This document shows, piece after piece, positions 1 to 9,047 of a stretch of DNA of 64,000 bases (position 1 is the stretch's first letter; each line of letters opens with the position of its first letter). A model generated the notes under the pieces. The model made no database searches and had not been told where the DNA came from. It saw only the letters and a list, made by a program, of their open reading frames with translations. The stretch comes from Parabacteroides hominis (GTDB taxonomy: Bacteria; Bacteroidota; Bacteroidia; Bacteroidales; Tannerellaceae): contig NZ_JACOOJ010000017.1 in assembly GCF_014287585.1 (NCBI RefSeq), forward strand, positions 36,857-100,856, read 5' to 3'. Both the position numbers and the translations under genes were made by a program.

Positions 1-2296
1 CACCCTCAATGGAGAAACGGATGTTGTAGTTATTCAGCCGTTTGATGTTCCCATTCTTATCCGCAACGGCAGCCACTACCGTCACGAAATCGGAGCCATC
101 GGCTTTCAGGTCCGTACCCTCGTTGTCCACCCACAACAGGATCTTTTCAGGGCGGCGGGCAGGTACGACTTTATGCGTAGCCACAACCTTACCGTCGATC
201 AGACCTTCGGCAAGCAGATAGACATCGTCCTGTTTTTTAGCTCTTGAAAGAGCTTTGTCGACCATAAAATCATAGACGTCCGGGAAGGTGATAACCGGCG
301 AAGGCATTCCCGGACGGTTCTTGTCTTTCTTATAAGTATAAGTCTTTCCGTCTTTGTTGAACGTAAGGCGAACCTCGTCGCAATTGGAATAGACCGTCAC
401 ATCCTTACCTGAGAAAGGTGTCATTTCATGCGCAATATACACCATCGGCCCGCTTCCGGCAAGCTGGTCGTCCTTCACTGCCGGACGTTGCGCCATAAAC
501 ATATAATAGGAATATTTCGGCTGGCGGAAGACGTCCATCAAGCCACCGTAGAACGGATCGGGATGGTAGCCGCGCTGGTGGTCGAACGAATGCCAGAGAC
601 AACCGCCGACATGCTGCGGGGACTGCTTGTAAAGCACATCGTAGCTGGTCACCGGATAAGAAGGGCTTGCATAATGCTGTGCCTGCACACGCATCGGCTG
701 TTCGCCCCAGTTACGGGCTACACGGCTCGGCGAATTGTGGGAACTCCAGTCGTCCACATTGTCGCCCCACTCACGGGTGAAATAGGTCTTCGACGGATCG
801 ATCTCCTTAGAAGCATCCTGCATATTGGCAGGATGGGCAAAATAGACCGGGAAATTCTCATGCCCGCGTGCTTCGCTGTCACTTCCACTGTAGCAATAAG
901 GATAAGGATATTCGGCATCCACGATATCACGGGTGTTCTTGGCGAAATCAGCCGGATACCAGGTCTCGTTCAGAATCGGTTCCCACAGCCAAACACAAGG
1001 ATGGTTGCGGTCGCGACGCACGACATTGCGGATATCGCTATACACGCGTTGCGCAAATTCAGGCGCATCGTTCCAAAACTGCCAGCCGGGCGTATTGACG
1101 ATCACGAACAAGCCCAACTCGTCGCAAGCATCCATAAAGGCAGGATCCTGCGGACAGTGAGCGTTACGGATGATCTCCATCCCCGCGTCCTTCAGTTTTT
1201 TTGCATCCCGCCAGTGAATACTATTCGCTACGGCATTCCCGACAACGGCAAAGTCTTGATGGCGATTAGCTCCGATCAACGGCTTCCCGTACGGTTTGCC
1301 ATTCAGATAGAAACCATCTTTCCCCTTAAACTCTATGCTGCGGATTCCGACACGGCGGCGGTAACCGTCTACCACGTTCCCATCTTTATCGAGCACCCGC
1401 ACCAGCAGGTTGTATAAGGTCGGTGTCGAAGGTGTCCAGAGCATCGGTTGCTGCACCAGCAGTTTATCGGACGAGGTAGCCGCCTTGCCGGCTTTCACCT
1501 GGATCTTGTCATTCAGGTAGGCAACCTGTTTGCCGTCCGGTTGAAGCAATGTATATTCCACCACCCCGGTAAAAGACCTCTTCGTGGCATTGCGCACCTG
1601 CAACTTCAACTGTACTTCCGCTGCTGCTTCCGACACTTTACCGAAAGCGACAAACAAGCCACCTCCCGCTACCTCGTTTTCATAATTGGGATCGGTGATG
1701 AACACTTGGTTATGGGCGACCAGCCAGCAATCCCGGTAGATGCCGCCGAAATAGGTATAGTCCAACACATCCTGCGCCTTTCCGGGAGGATAGGAAGGAT
1801 CGTCGCTGTTATCGGCCCAGACGGCAATCACATTGTCGCCGTTCCAGTCCAGCGCATCCGTCACATCGACCACGACAGGCAGGTAACCGCCGAAATGTTC
1901 CGTCAACAGTTTGCCGTTCACGAACACCTTGCTTTTACCCATTATGGCCTCGAAATGCAGGAAAAGTTTTTTCCCTTTCAGAGCGGCATCGGGTGTGAAA
2001 TGCTTGCGGTACCAGACTTCCCCCTGGTAATTGATGCAACCGCTCGCCTCGGTCGGCAGATACTCGATGCCGTTCGGCAAAGAGACGACCGTCCAGTCTT
2101 TATCATTAAACTCTTTCGTTTCCGCACCATCGGCAGCACCTTTATAAAAGCGCCAAGCCGGATTCATCGAAAACACTTCACGCCCGCTGTTGTCCAGCCG
2201 GAAGAAACCCGCTGTTGAAAATTCGGGCTGATGGGCCGCCCACAAAGAGAGGCTAAGCCATATAAACACGAAACTGAATATAATTTTCTTCATCAT
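1..2296 (-). CDS. Glycoside hydrolase family 2 protein (beta-galactosidase-like), C-terminus beyond window
   Basis: Reading the minus strand from ATG at 2296 (a second ATG is at 2293) gives an open frame of about 765 codons that leaves the window without a stop. It begins with a secretion signal (MMKKIIFSFVFIWLSLSL). A GH2 jelly-roll domain follows (KLFLHFEAIMGKSKVFVNG), then an Ig-like domain, then the TIM barrel. The expected catalytic residues are present: acid/base E444 in WEPILNETW and nucleophile E509 in TREWGD. The region after about residue 640 resembles the DUF4982/Ig-like tail of Bacteroidetes GH2 enzymes. Family knowledge: these are exo-acting periplasmic or surface beta-galactosidases or related glycosidases; the exact sugar cannot be read from sequence. 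It is the last visible gene of the minus-strand fecR-susC-susD operon, so it probably trims the glycan imported by that pair. Confidence 0.9.
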   Translation of the reverse strand, partial: MMKKIIFSFVFIWLSLSLWAAHQPEFSTAGFFRLDNSGREVFSMNPAWRFYKGAADGAETKEFNDKDWTVVSLPNGIEYLPTEASGCINYQGEVWYRKHFTPDAALKGKKLFLHFEAIMGKSKVFVNGKLLTEHFGGYLPVVVDVTDALDWNGDNVIAVWADNSDDPSYPPGKAQDVLDYTYFGGIYRDCWLVAHNQVFITDPNYENEVAGGGLFVAFGKVSEAAAEVQLKLQVRNATKRSFTGVVEYTLLQPDGKQVAYLNDKIQVKAGKAATSSDKLLVQQPMLWTPSTPTLYNLLVRVLDKDGNVVDGYRRRVGIRSIEFKGKDGFYLNGKPYGKPLIGANRHQDFAVVGNAVANSIHWRDAKKLKDAGMEIIRNAHCPQDPAFMDACDELGLFVIVNTPGWQFWNDAPEFAQRVYSDIRNVVRRDRNHPCVWLWEPILNETWYPADFAKNTRDIVDAEYPYPYCYSGSDSEARGHENFPVYFAHPANMQDASKEIDPSKTYFTREWGDNVDDWSSHNSPSRVARNWGEQPMRVQAQHYASPSYPVTSYDVLYKQSPQHVGGCLWHSFDHQRGYHPDPFYGGLMDVFRQPKYSYYMFMAQRPAVKDDQLAGSGPMVYIAHEMTPFSGKDVTVYSNCDEVRLTFNKDGKTYTYKKDKNRPGMPSPVITFPDVYDFMVDKALSRAKKQDDVYLLAEGLIDGKVVATHKVVPARRPEKILLWVDNEGTDLKADGSDFVTVVAAVADKNGNIKRLNNYNIRFSIEG

Positions 2297-2312
2297 TATG
2301 AATTTAAAATTT

Positions 2313-2354
2313 ATCATCTATCCGTCTGCTGAAGCAGACGGCAAAAGAGAGGCT
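2313..2354. repeat. Dispersed palindromic repeat, single copy
   Basis: The hairpin CCGTCTGCT-GA-AGCAGACGG (2322-2341) lies between the GH2 start and the susD end, with flanks ATCATCTAT and GCAAAAGAGAGG. The same palindrome and flanks recur at 15997-16168 (two copies, inverted) and at 47897-47985. This marks a dispersed non-coding element family rather than a local terminator. Confidence 0.75.
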
Positions 2355-2481
2355 ACGACATAAGGTACAGCTTTGTCTGTTTGCTCACCCATAAATCATT
2401 ATTTACACCTCTTTGGTCTATTTCGAACCGGGCGTACTCCGGGAACGAACCCGAAATCTCCGGTGAAACCGTCGAAGAAAA

Positions 2482-2522
2482 GGGCCGGCTATAATACGTT
2501 TTTACACCATTACAGCCGGCCC
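2482..2522 (-). terminator. Probable rho-independent terminator after susD
   Basis: GGGCCGGCT and AGCCGGCCC form a perfect 9-bp GC-rich stem with a 23-nt loop. Reading the minus strand it is followed by TTTTCTT. It lies about 35 nt past the susD stop codon, so it may separate susCD from the GH2 gene or attenuate transcription into it. Confidence 0.55.
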
Positions 2523-2555
2523 ATAAAGATAATACCTATTAAAAAAAGCCTTTAA

Positions 2556-4106
2556 TTACCAACCTTCGTTCGGTGTGCACAACGGATTCGCGGATATTTC
2601 CTTTGCAGGTATCGGATAATAGTAATAACGGTTCGTATCACCGACCTTACCGGTCTTCAATTGTGTGTAACGGGCTTCATTACAAGTCTTCATACGATCT
2701 TCCAGCAATCCCCAACGGCGCAAGTCGTAGAAACGTTCTCCTTCCACGAAGAACTCGATGGCACGCTGGTGTTCCAAGTCATCGAAAACAGCTTCATAGG
2801 TTTGAGCCCCGCTATACGGATTCAGGTTGGCACGTTCACGGATCTGGTTCAGGTAGCTGATCGCCGTAGGAAGATCCTGCCTACCGCGCAGATAAGACTC
2901 GGAAAGCAACAGGAGAACATCGGCATAACGGATGGCACGCTCGTTGATAACAGACATAGGAGGATCGGCTTCAGATTCCGCCGTATTCCAGTTCTGATAT
3001 TTCAAGATCCAATACGTATCCCATTTTTCTTCTTTAAACTTTTCGCGGAAAGGCGACAGGTAATACATGCAACCTTCATAATCCCAGGCTACCGACGAAC
3101 GGGCACGATAATCAAAATTACCATCCTTGTCCTTCTCTTTCAGGAAGATGTTCATCATCTGCTGAGTCGGATTCGCTTCATACCAACCACTGGCTTCGGG
3201 TGCTGCATATTCTTTCGGACGGGTGTTTGTCTGGGTGGAATTGATATTTTCTCCGTCACCCCAGATATCGGTTCCGCCGACCGGTTCCATCAACAGTTCG
3301 AAAATGCTTTCCGCATTGTTCTCATGCACATCGTCAAAGTTCCAGGAGAAATCTTCGACCAGACGATAAGCATAAGGAGATTTTGTCAGAGGCTCCAACA
3401 CTTCGATCGCTTTATCGAAATTTTCCTCATACACATAGATCTTGCCTAAAACCGCATAAGCAGCGCCTTTGGTCGGCTTGCCGATCACCTCGTTCGCCAC
3501 CGGCAGCAAAGAAGCCGCCGTGATCAGATCCTGTTCGGCTTGTGCCCAGATTTCAGCCTGTGAAGATTTGGCCAACGGGAAAGTGGACGGAGACTGTGAT
3601 GCGGTCAGGCGCAAAGGCGCGTCCTTAAACTCCTTACCCAACTGGAACAGATAAAATCCACGGATAAACAGGCATTCGCCCTTCACTTTATTGATGAACT
3701 CTTCGGAAAGATCTCCTTTTTTTTCTTCCAGCTTCTGCATGATCGAGTTTGTCCGGTACAAAGCATTATAGAACTGGTAGAACATCCCCTGCGACAGCGT
3801 GTTGCCATTCGTATTGGTGAAATAGCAGGCTTGGAAAACATCACTGATGTCATTTCTGAACTCCACTTCGTCGGCACGTGCAATACGCATCATGACTCCG
3901 CGGGTTCCATAATATCCGCCGTTCAGCGCGTTCTTCAAAGGAGTATAGCAAGAGGTCAAAGCCAGTTCGAAATCAGCTTCGTTCTTCCAGAAAGTATCTT
4001 CCGTCGCCTTGTTCGGATTTGTTTGTTCCAACTGGGCGTCACATGATGTGCACAAGCCGGCAACAGCCATTGCACAAAATATAAAATATAGATATATTCG
4101 TTTCAT
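2556..4106 (-). CDS. SusD/RagB-family surface glycan-binding lipoprotein
   Basis: The 516-residue product starts with a lipoprotein signal (lipobox LCTSC, Cys about residue 22), so it should be lipid-anchored. The mature start has the SusD pattern DAQLEQTNPNKATEDTFW, followed by the helical TPR-like core (KGECLFIRGFYLFQLGKEF, KGAAYAVLGKIYVYEENFDKA). The C-terminal RagB/SusD region (ERAIRYADVLLLLSE, AIEFFVEGERFYDLRRW) is intact and the length is normal. SusD proteins cap the SusC barrel and bind the glycan outside the cell. It starts 13 bp after the upstream susC stop, so the two are co-transcribed, and the GH2 gene follows. The ligand is unknown. Confidence 0.95.
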   Translation of the reverse strand: MKRIYLYFIFCAMAVAGLCTSCDAQLEQTNPNKATEDTFWKNEADFELALTSCYTPLKNALNGGYYGTRGVMMRIARADEVEFRNDISDVFQACYFTNTNGNTLSQGMFYQFYNALYRTNSIMQKLEEKKGDLSEEFINKVKGECLFIRGFYLFQLGKEFKDAPLRLTASQSPSTFPLAKSSQAEIWAQAEQDLITAASLLPVANEVIGKPTKGAAYAVLGKIYVYEENFDKAIEVLEPLTKSPYAYRLVEDFSWNFDDVHENNAESIFELLMEPVGGTDIWGDGENINSTQTNTRPKEYAAPEASGWYEANPTQQMMNIFLKEKDKDGNFDYRARSSVAWDYEGCMYYLSPFREKFKEEKWDTYWILKYQNWNTAESEADPPMSVINERAIRYADVLLLLSESYLRGRQDLPTAISYLNQIRERANLNPYSGAQTYEAVFDDLEHQRAIEFFVEGERFYDLRRWGLLEDRMKTCNEARYTQLKTGKVGDTNRYYYYPIPAKEISANPLCTPNEGW

Positions 4107-4119
4107 ATAATTGCTTTAT

Positions 4120-7100
4120 TTAAAATGTTACGTTCAAACCCAACATAAATGTACGGTTGGAAGGATATATAAATTCATCGAAACCACGGGAATATACATT
4201 TGAAGAGTTCACGTCCGGCGTATAACCCGAATAAGAGGTAATCGTAAAGAGGTTTTCCGCATTGACATACACGCGGGCTTTCTGGACAAAGCCGTGGAAC
4301 CAGGCTGTAGGCAACGTATAACCTACTTGCAGGTTTCTCAGACGGAAATAAGAACCGTTTTCCAGATAACGGTCGGATTCGGAACGGGCGTTCCGGTTCG
4401 GATCGGTCCAGATCAGACGGGGACTGGATGCATTCCGGTTTTCAGGTGTCCAATAATCCAACGTGCTCGCCAGGTAATTCGTACCACGGGTTACATCTGT
4501 CAATTCCAACCGCGTCGCATTGTAAATCTTATTGCCGGATACTCCCTGGAATCCGATGGAGAAGTCTACATTCTTATAAGTAAGATTACCATTGATCGAA
4601 TAGGTGAATTTCGGGAACGGACTGCCGCTGTACACACGGTCGTCGTCATTGATCGTACCGTCATTGTTCGTATCCTTAAAACGGATATCGCCCGGTTGCG
4701 CACTCGGCTGGATCAGGACACCGTCTTTCTGGTAAGCCTGTACCTCCTCCGCGCTGTTGAAATAACCGTCGGTCGGGATCAGCCAGAAACCGCCGATCGG
4801 GTAACCGGCCAAAGTCCTTGTCGTATAAGTACCGCCATGAATCGTACCGCTTTCAATCGGTTGCATTCCATCTCCTAAGGCGATCACTTCGTTCTTGTTA
4901 TAGGTCCCTAAGAAACTTACGCCATAAGAAAGGTCTTTATTCAGCGATTCATTCCATCCGATATTAAACTCAAAACCCTGGTTCCGGATCTTACCTGCAT
5001 TCTGGATCGGATCGTTCGCACCACCGGACGAGATAGGGATCGGCACATTCAGCAAGATGTCTTTCGTATTCTTCACATACCAGTCGGCTGTCAATGTCAA
5101 ACGGTTACGCAAAGCCATGAAGTCGATACCGACATTCGTCATTGCGGTTTCTTCCCATTTGATATCCGGGTTGGCAAACGTTTTCGGGAAAGCGCCTTGT
5201 ATCAATCCGCTCTTACCATCCGGGTAGTTAATACCGGTTGTCACGACTGATACATATTGGTAATTGTCAATTTCCTGATTACCTAACACACCATAACCGC
5301 CTCTCAGCTTCAACTGATCCAGCCAGGACACGTTATTCTTCACAAAGTCTTCCTCCGCGATATTCCATCCGGCAGAGAACGACGGGAAATTACCATACCG
5401 GTTGTTAGATCCGAACTTGGAAGAGCCGTCACGACGGATAGTCGCCGTCAACAAATACCGGTTCTTGTAAGAATAGAACGCACGGCCTAAGATAGAAGTC
5501 AGCACGCTACGGTTGGAATTGCCGCTGACGGCCAAGCCCTGTGCAGCTGCATCTATCTCCCTGATTCCGGTAGGCATGCCCTGCCCTGATCCCTGCATGT
5601 AGCGATAGCGTGAATCCTGATAGGTATAACCGGCAAGTACGGAGATCTTATGATCGCCGAAAGTACGGTCGAAAGTCAACAAGTTTTCAACCAGAACGTT
5701 ACGCGTCCGGGTCTGCTGTTCCGTCACCTGCGTGATATCATTCTTATTCAATCCGTAATCGTACAAGCCTAAATAGCTGTTGTAACGGTAGAACTGGAAG
5801 TCTGGAGTCAGGTTCAATTTATATTTCAAACCCTTCATAAACTCGACGGAAACATAGGCATTGGCATAAATTTTCACGTTATCACTATAACGGTTCATCA
5901 GATTATCGTCCACCATACCTAACGGGTTATAGAGGTTTACGACGTCGCCATACAAGGCTCCGTAACCACCTGTCCGGCTCGCGTCATAGCGTTCGAGTGT
6001 CGGGATCGCCTGTATCGTATGCCCTACATATCCTCCACGAATCTCCGAAAGCAAAGGCTTATCCTGGTTGTAAGTCAGTACGATATTCGTTCCGGCCTGG
6101 AAAATGCCTTTCTTGAAATCCTGCTTGCTCTGCAACGTGTAACGCTGGTAGTTCGTACCCTTCATCACACCGTCTTGGTTCGTATAGCCCACACTATTAT
6201 AATAGGTAGAATATTTACCGCCGCCTTTCACCGACAGGTTATAGTTCTGCATCAAAGCAGGGTTAAACATCAGGCTTTGCCAGTCATTATCCGGCTTGGA
6301 AGCCAGATCCGTTGCCATTTCGAGCGGGCTCATTCCAGCCGCCTGCCTGGAAACGGTCGTCACTTCCGCCCATCCGGCAGCATCCAGCAAATCCAGATAT
6401 TTGGATGGCGAGCTGACACCGACATTGGCCGAAAGGTCGATAATAGGTTTCCCCTCGGTATTGCTTCCCTCCTTCGTCGTCACGATGATGACACCATTGG
6501 CTGCACGCGAACCGTAGATAGCTGCCGAAGAAGCGTCTTTCAGCACGTCGATACTGGCAATATCGTTCGGGTTGATGTGGTCGATTCCACTCATATACAT
6601 ACCGTCCACGATATACAAAGGAGACGAGTTATTCAAAGTTCCGATACCACGGACCATGACACGTGTACTTCCTCCCGGAGCGCCACCCTGTGAAACGATA
6701 TCCACACCGGCGATCTTACCTTGCAAGGCTTGCCCGATAGTCGTGTTACTCTGTGTATTCAGCTTTTCCGTGCTGACATTGGCTACGGACCCGGTCAAGT
6801 CCGCCTTTTTCTGCGTGCCATAACCGATCACGACAACTTCGTCCAGCGTTTTCGTATCTTCCAATAATACGACATTGATTGTTTTCTGGTTACCGACAAC
6901 GATCTCCTTTGACAGGTAACCGATATAAGAAATATGCAAAACCGATTTAGGATCAGCCTCGATAGAGAAATTACCATCTATATCGGTAACCGTACCATTT
7001 GTAGTGCCTTTCACTACAACATTCGCCCCAATGATCGCTTCGCCGTTATTATCGACGATCCGGCCGGTTAACGTATGTGCCTGCTGTTGAGCGGAAGCGA

Positions 7101-7479
7101 TCGCATCCTGGCCCTTTGAGGATAAGATAATGTGAGTTCCTTCCATTTCATATTCGATCCCTGCATTCCGGAAAAGGTTATCCAATACCTCCGAAACAGG
7201 TTTCGTTTTCGCCTTTACCGAAACCTTCCGGCTGACATTGACCTGGTTATTATAAATAAACAAGTAGTCTGTCTGACTTTCAATCTCATTCAGAATCTTT
7301 TCCAACTGAGTATTGTTTTTGTTAATACTAACCCGGGCGTTCTGCGAATGTGAATTTTCAGCATACGAGCAGAATACGCAGGCTCCCAAAAGGAATGTGG
7401 ATATTCGCATAGTTCTCAAGATTTTTATACCTGACGGGGTTTTCGGATAATATCCTCCCGACAAAAAGTTTTTTTTCAT
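4120..7479 (-). CDS. SusC/RagA-family TonB-dependent receptor with N-terminal STN signalling domain
   Basis: The product is an outer-membrane glycan importer of about 1119 residues. In order it carries a signal peptide (MRISTFLLGACVFCSYA), an STN domain (LEKILNEIESQTDYLFIYNN), a carboxypeptidase-regulatory-like beta-sandwich (LTGRIVDNNGEAIIGANV), the TonB-box/plug region (DEVVVIGYGTQKKADLTGS, MVRGIGTLNNSSPLYIVDG) and a 22-strand barrel ending in FMLGLNVTF. The STN domain, with the adjacent fecR gene, means it can signal glycan binding to the anti-sigma factor. I prefer the ATG at 7479 (MKKNFLSGG) over 7509, because a possible opposite-strand promoter overlaps this point and the extra ten residues look non-native; the longer form remains possible. 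susD follows after 13 bp. Confidence 0.95.
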   Translation of the reverse strand: MKKNFLSGGYYPKTPSGIKILRTMRISTFLLGACVFCSYAENSHSQNARVSINKNNTQLEKILNEIESQTDYLFIYNNQVNVSRKVSVKAKTKPVSEVLDNLFRNAGIEYEMEGTHIILSSKGQDAIASAQQQAHTLTGRIVDNNGEAIIGANVVVKGTTNGTVTDIDGNFSIEADPKSVLHISYIGYLSKEIVVGNQKTINVVLLEDTKTLDEVVVIGYGTQKKADLTGSVANVSTEKLNTQSNTTIGQALQGKIAGVDIVSQGGAPGGSTRVMVRGIGTLNNSSPLYIVDGMYMSGIDHINPNDIASIDVLKDASSAAIYGSRAANGVIIVTTKEGSNTEGKPIIDLSANVGVSSPSKYLDLLDAAGWAEVTTVSRQAAGMSPLEMATDLASKPDNDWQSLMFNPALMQNYNLSVKGGGKYSTYYNSVGYTNQDGVMKGTNYQRYTLQSKQDFKKGIFQAGTNIVLTYNQDKPLLSEIRGGYVGHTIQAIPTLERYDASRTGGYGALYGDVVNLYNPLGMVDDNLMNRYSDNVKIYANAYVSVEFMKGLKYKLNLTPDFQFYRYNSYLGLYDYGLNKNDITQVTEQQTRTRNVLVENLLTFDRTFGDHKISVLAGYTYQDSRYRYMQGSGQGMPTGIREIDAAAQGLAVSGNSNRSVLTSILGRAFYSYKNRYLLTATIRRDGSSKFGSNNRYGNFPSFSAGWNIAEEDFVKNNVSWLDQLKLRGGYGVLGNQEIDNYQYVSVVTTGINYPDGKSGLIQGAFPKTFANPDIKWEETAMTNVGIDFMALRNRLTLTADWYVKNTKDILLNVPIPISSGGANDPIQNAGKIRNQGFEFNIGWNESLNKDLSYGVSFLGTYNKNEVIALGDGMQPIESGTIHGGTYTTRTLAGYPIGGFWLIPTDGYFNSAEEVQAYQKDGVLIQPSAQPGDIRFKDTNNDGTINDDDRVYSGSPFPKFTYSINGNLTYKNVDFSIGFQGVSGNKIYNATRLELTDVTRGTNYLASTLDYWTPENRNASSPRLIWTDPNRNARSESDRYLENGSYFRLRNLQVGYTLPTAWFHGFVQKARVYVNAENLFTITSYSGYTPDVNSSNVYSRGFDEFIYPSNRTFMLGLNVTF

Positions 7480-7493
7480 ACCTTTGTAACTGA

Positions 7494-7576
7494 TTTGAAG
7501 TTGATACAATGAATTTAAAAAATTGTGTTGATTGGAATGCCGGTAAATGCCCCCCAGCGCTTGCCGGCATTTTTTC
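7494..7576 (+). ncRNA. Candidate cis-antisense small RNA between fecR and susC
   Basis: On the strand opposite susC, a TACCTTTGT box (7479-7487) matches the Bacteroidetes TAnnTTTG -7 element. About 50 nt downstream, AATGCCGG and CCGGCATT (7536-7571) form a stem followed by TTTTTT, which reads as a rho-independent terminator on the plus strand although no plus-strand gene precedes it. Together they would give an RNA of about 80 nt antisense to the susC leader. Antisense RNAs at this position are known to repress sigma/anti-sigma-controlled PULs in Bacteroides. I see no clear -33 element, so this is a prediction only. Confidence 0.35.
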
Positions 7577-7669
7577 TGTTATTGACTGTATGTTTTCATG
7601 TCTCCTTTTATTTTATAAGGTTAATACTATTTATTGTGTTTTCTATTTCTGTCCTTCTACCACTTGTGT

Positions 7670-8617
7670 TTATCTGATATATATAATCTGATTTTCATCG
7701 TCCCGTTCATACCTGAAGCGGATATCCCTTTGCAAGACCCTCAACGCATAGTCGATACCGTCCGCTTGCCTGAACTTTCCCGTGAAATAATATTTCAATA
7801 CATTCTTATTCTCAACAACTATGCTGACTCCGAAATATTTCTCCAGATCATTCATGATCGAGAGGAACGATTCGTTCCGGAAGCATATCAACCCTTCTTT
7901 CCAACGATAGGGGTTGTAATCGTCGACCGGCACGACTTCCAGTCTACCGTCCTTTTGCAGGCAAGCCTTGCTGTCCGGCTTCAACGTCAATGTATCTCCC
8001 AGACCGATACGGGAGGCGACCCGCACGCTTCCTTCCATCAGCGTAACCTCGAAATCGTCTTTATCGGAATAGCCTTCCACATTGAACTTTGTTCCCAGCA
8101 CTTCCATATCGCATTTGCCCGTTTCCACGATAAAAGGTCTTTTCTTATCTTTGGCAACATCGAAATAGGCTTCCCCGTCTACCGTAACCTTGCGTGCGGA
8201 CTTGTCGAACACAGCCGGATAAACGATCTTCGTCCGGGCATTCAGCCAGACATTCGTCCCGTCCGACAACGTGATGTTCACCCGTTGTCCGGTAGGGACA
8301 TAAATAGACTGCATCGGCACTGCTCCGTCCTTATCCGAAACAATCTGATACAAGAAGCTAAGTCCCAATGTCACAGCGACAACTGCCGCGATCTTGATTA
8401 ACTCAGTTCCGAGAGTATTTAGGTTCCATGACTTGCGTCGCCTCTTTTCTTCAATCGTTTTTTCATCGCCAAGAAGCAACATCGAGTCGAATATCTTTCT
8501 CTCTTTCAAGAATTCGCGCCTGTTTTCCGGGGAATGTTCCATCCATTGCCGGATCCGGGCTTCTTCTTCATAAGAGGCCGTTCCTTCAAAGAACTTATAT
8601 AACGTTTCCCTGTCCAT
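7670..8617 (-). CDS. FecR-family anti-sigma factor
   Basis: This 315-residue inner-membrane regulator has a cytoplasmic N-terminus that would hold a sigma factor (MDRETLYKFFEGTASYEEEA). One membrane helix follows at about residues 73-91 (LIKIAAVVAVTLGLSFLYQ). The periplasmic FecR domain (VPTGQRVNITLSDGTNVWLN, VDGEAYFDVAKDKKRPFIV, VLGTKFNVEGYSD) and a C-terminal DUF4974 domain (FRNESFLSIMNDLEKYFGV) are present, and the length is normal. It precedes susC by about 160 bp on the same strand, so it is the natural partner of the STN domain of that receptor. No sigma gene lies upstream on its own strand; the nearest is the divergent one at 9048, which may serve both FecR proteins (inference). Confidence 0.92.
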   Translation of the reverse strand: MDRETLYKFFEGTASYEEEARIRQWMEHSPENRREFLKERKIFDSMLLLGDEKTIEEKRRRKSWNLNTLGTELIKIAAVVAVTLGLSFLYQIVSDKDGAVPMQSIYVPTGQRVNITLSDGTNVWLNARTKIVYPAVFDKSARKVTVDGEAYFDVAKDKKRPFIVETGKCDMEVLGTKFNVEGYSDKDDFEVTLMEGSVRVASRIGLGDTLTLKPDSKACLQKDGRLEVVPVDDYNPYRWKEGLICFRNESFLSIMNDLEKYFGVSIVVENKNVLKYYFTGKFRQADGIDYALRVLQRDIRFRYERDDENQIIYIR

Positions 8618-8643
8618 TTTCGTCTTTTTTACTTACGCTTACA

Positions 8644-8690
8644 TAATACTAACAGTTCACAAGCCTGTATCCCCAGTTGGAAATGAAAAA
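8644..8690 (-). promoter_or_regulatory. Possible ECF-sigma-dependent promoter of the minus-strand fecR
   Basis: Reading the minus strand, this sequence has TTCATTTCC, then TGGGGATACAGGCTTGTG and GTTAGTAT. It resembles the gap before the other fecR (9647-9693), which has TTCACTTCC, GAGTATA, CAGCCTTGTCC and TTATAT. Shared elements ahead of two fecR genes suggest recognition by the same ECF sigma factor. The alignment needs gaps, so confidence is limited. Confidence 0.4.
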
Positions 8691-8799
8691 AAATTTCATT
8701 TTTCAAGAAATATCCATTCCGACCAGTAACTATGCTTTCCGTCATTCGCAATCTTGGAAACCTGCAATAAAACTTTTCTTACACGGCTTATATTTCAGC

Positions 8800-8921
8800 T
8801 TAGTACGCCATCTATTCTGTAATCGCCGACGGTGATTATAAAATCAGCGGCGGCGATTATATAATTAGCGGCGGCAATTACATAATCAGCGGCGGCAATT
8901 ACAAAATATATGACGTACTAA
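8800..8921. repeat. Array of four 21-bp palindromic units inside an inverted repeat
   Basis: Four imperfect palindromes of the form AATyrsCGnCGGynATT are centred at 8829, 8850, 8871 and 8892, exactly 21 bp apart. The array is enclosed by an outer inverted repeat, TTAGTACGCCAT (8800-8811) and ATGACGTACTAA (8910-8921), matching at 11 of 12 positions. It occupies the 430-bp gap between the divergent fecR and sigma genes. It could be an operator array, since 21 bp is two helical turns, or a small palindromic mobile element. Nothing else was seen in this gap except the promoters listed separately. Confidence 0.8.
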
Positions 8922-9021
8922 TCCATTTAATATATAGATCGCGGTAGATTTGTTTTAGATCAAGCCCTGTTAATTACCTATATCTCTTCCCAAGAATGAC
9001 CGGGAATATTTTTAAAAACCT

Positions 9022-9030
9022 TATATTTGC
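9022..9030 (+). promoter_or_regulatory. Putative -7 box for the ECF sigma gene
   Basis: TATATTTGC matches the Bacteroidetes TAnnTTTG -7 consensus exactly and lies 18 bp before ATG 9048. The in-frame TTG at 9027 falls inside this box, which argues for the ATG as the true start. No clear -33 element was seen. Confidence 0.6.
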
Positions 9031-9047
9031 GCTCACACAGCAAAGTT

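Noticed and set aside
428..2218. Long plus-strand open frames
   Set aside because: They lie antisense to the GH2 gene, whose minus-strand frame has clear domains and catalytic motifs.
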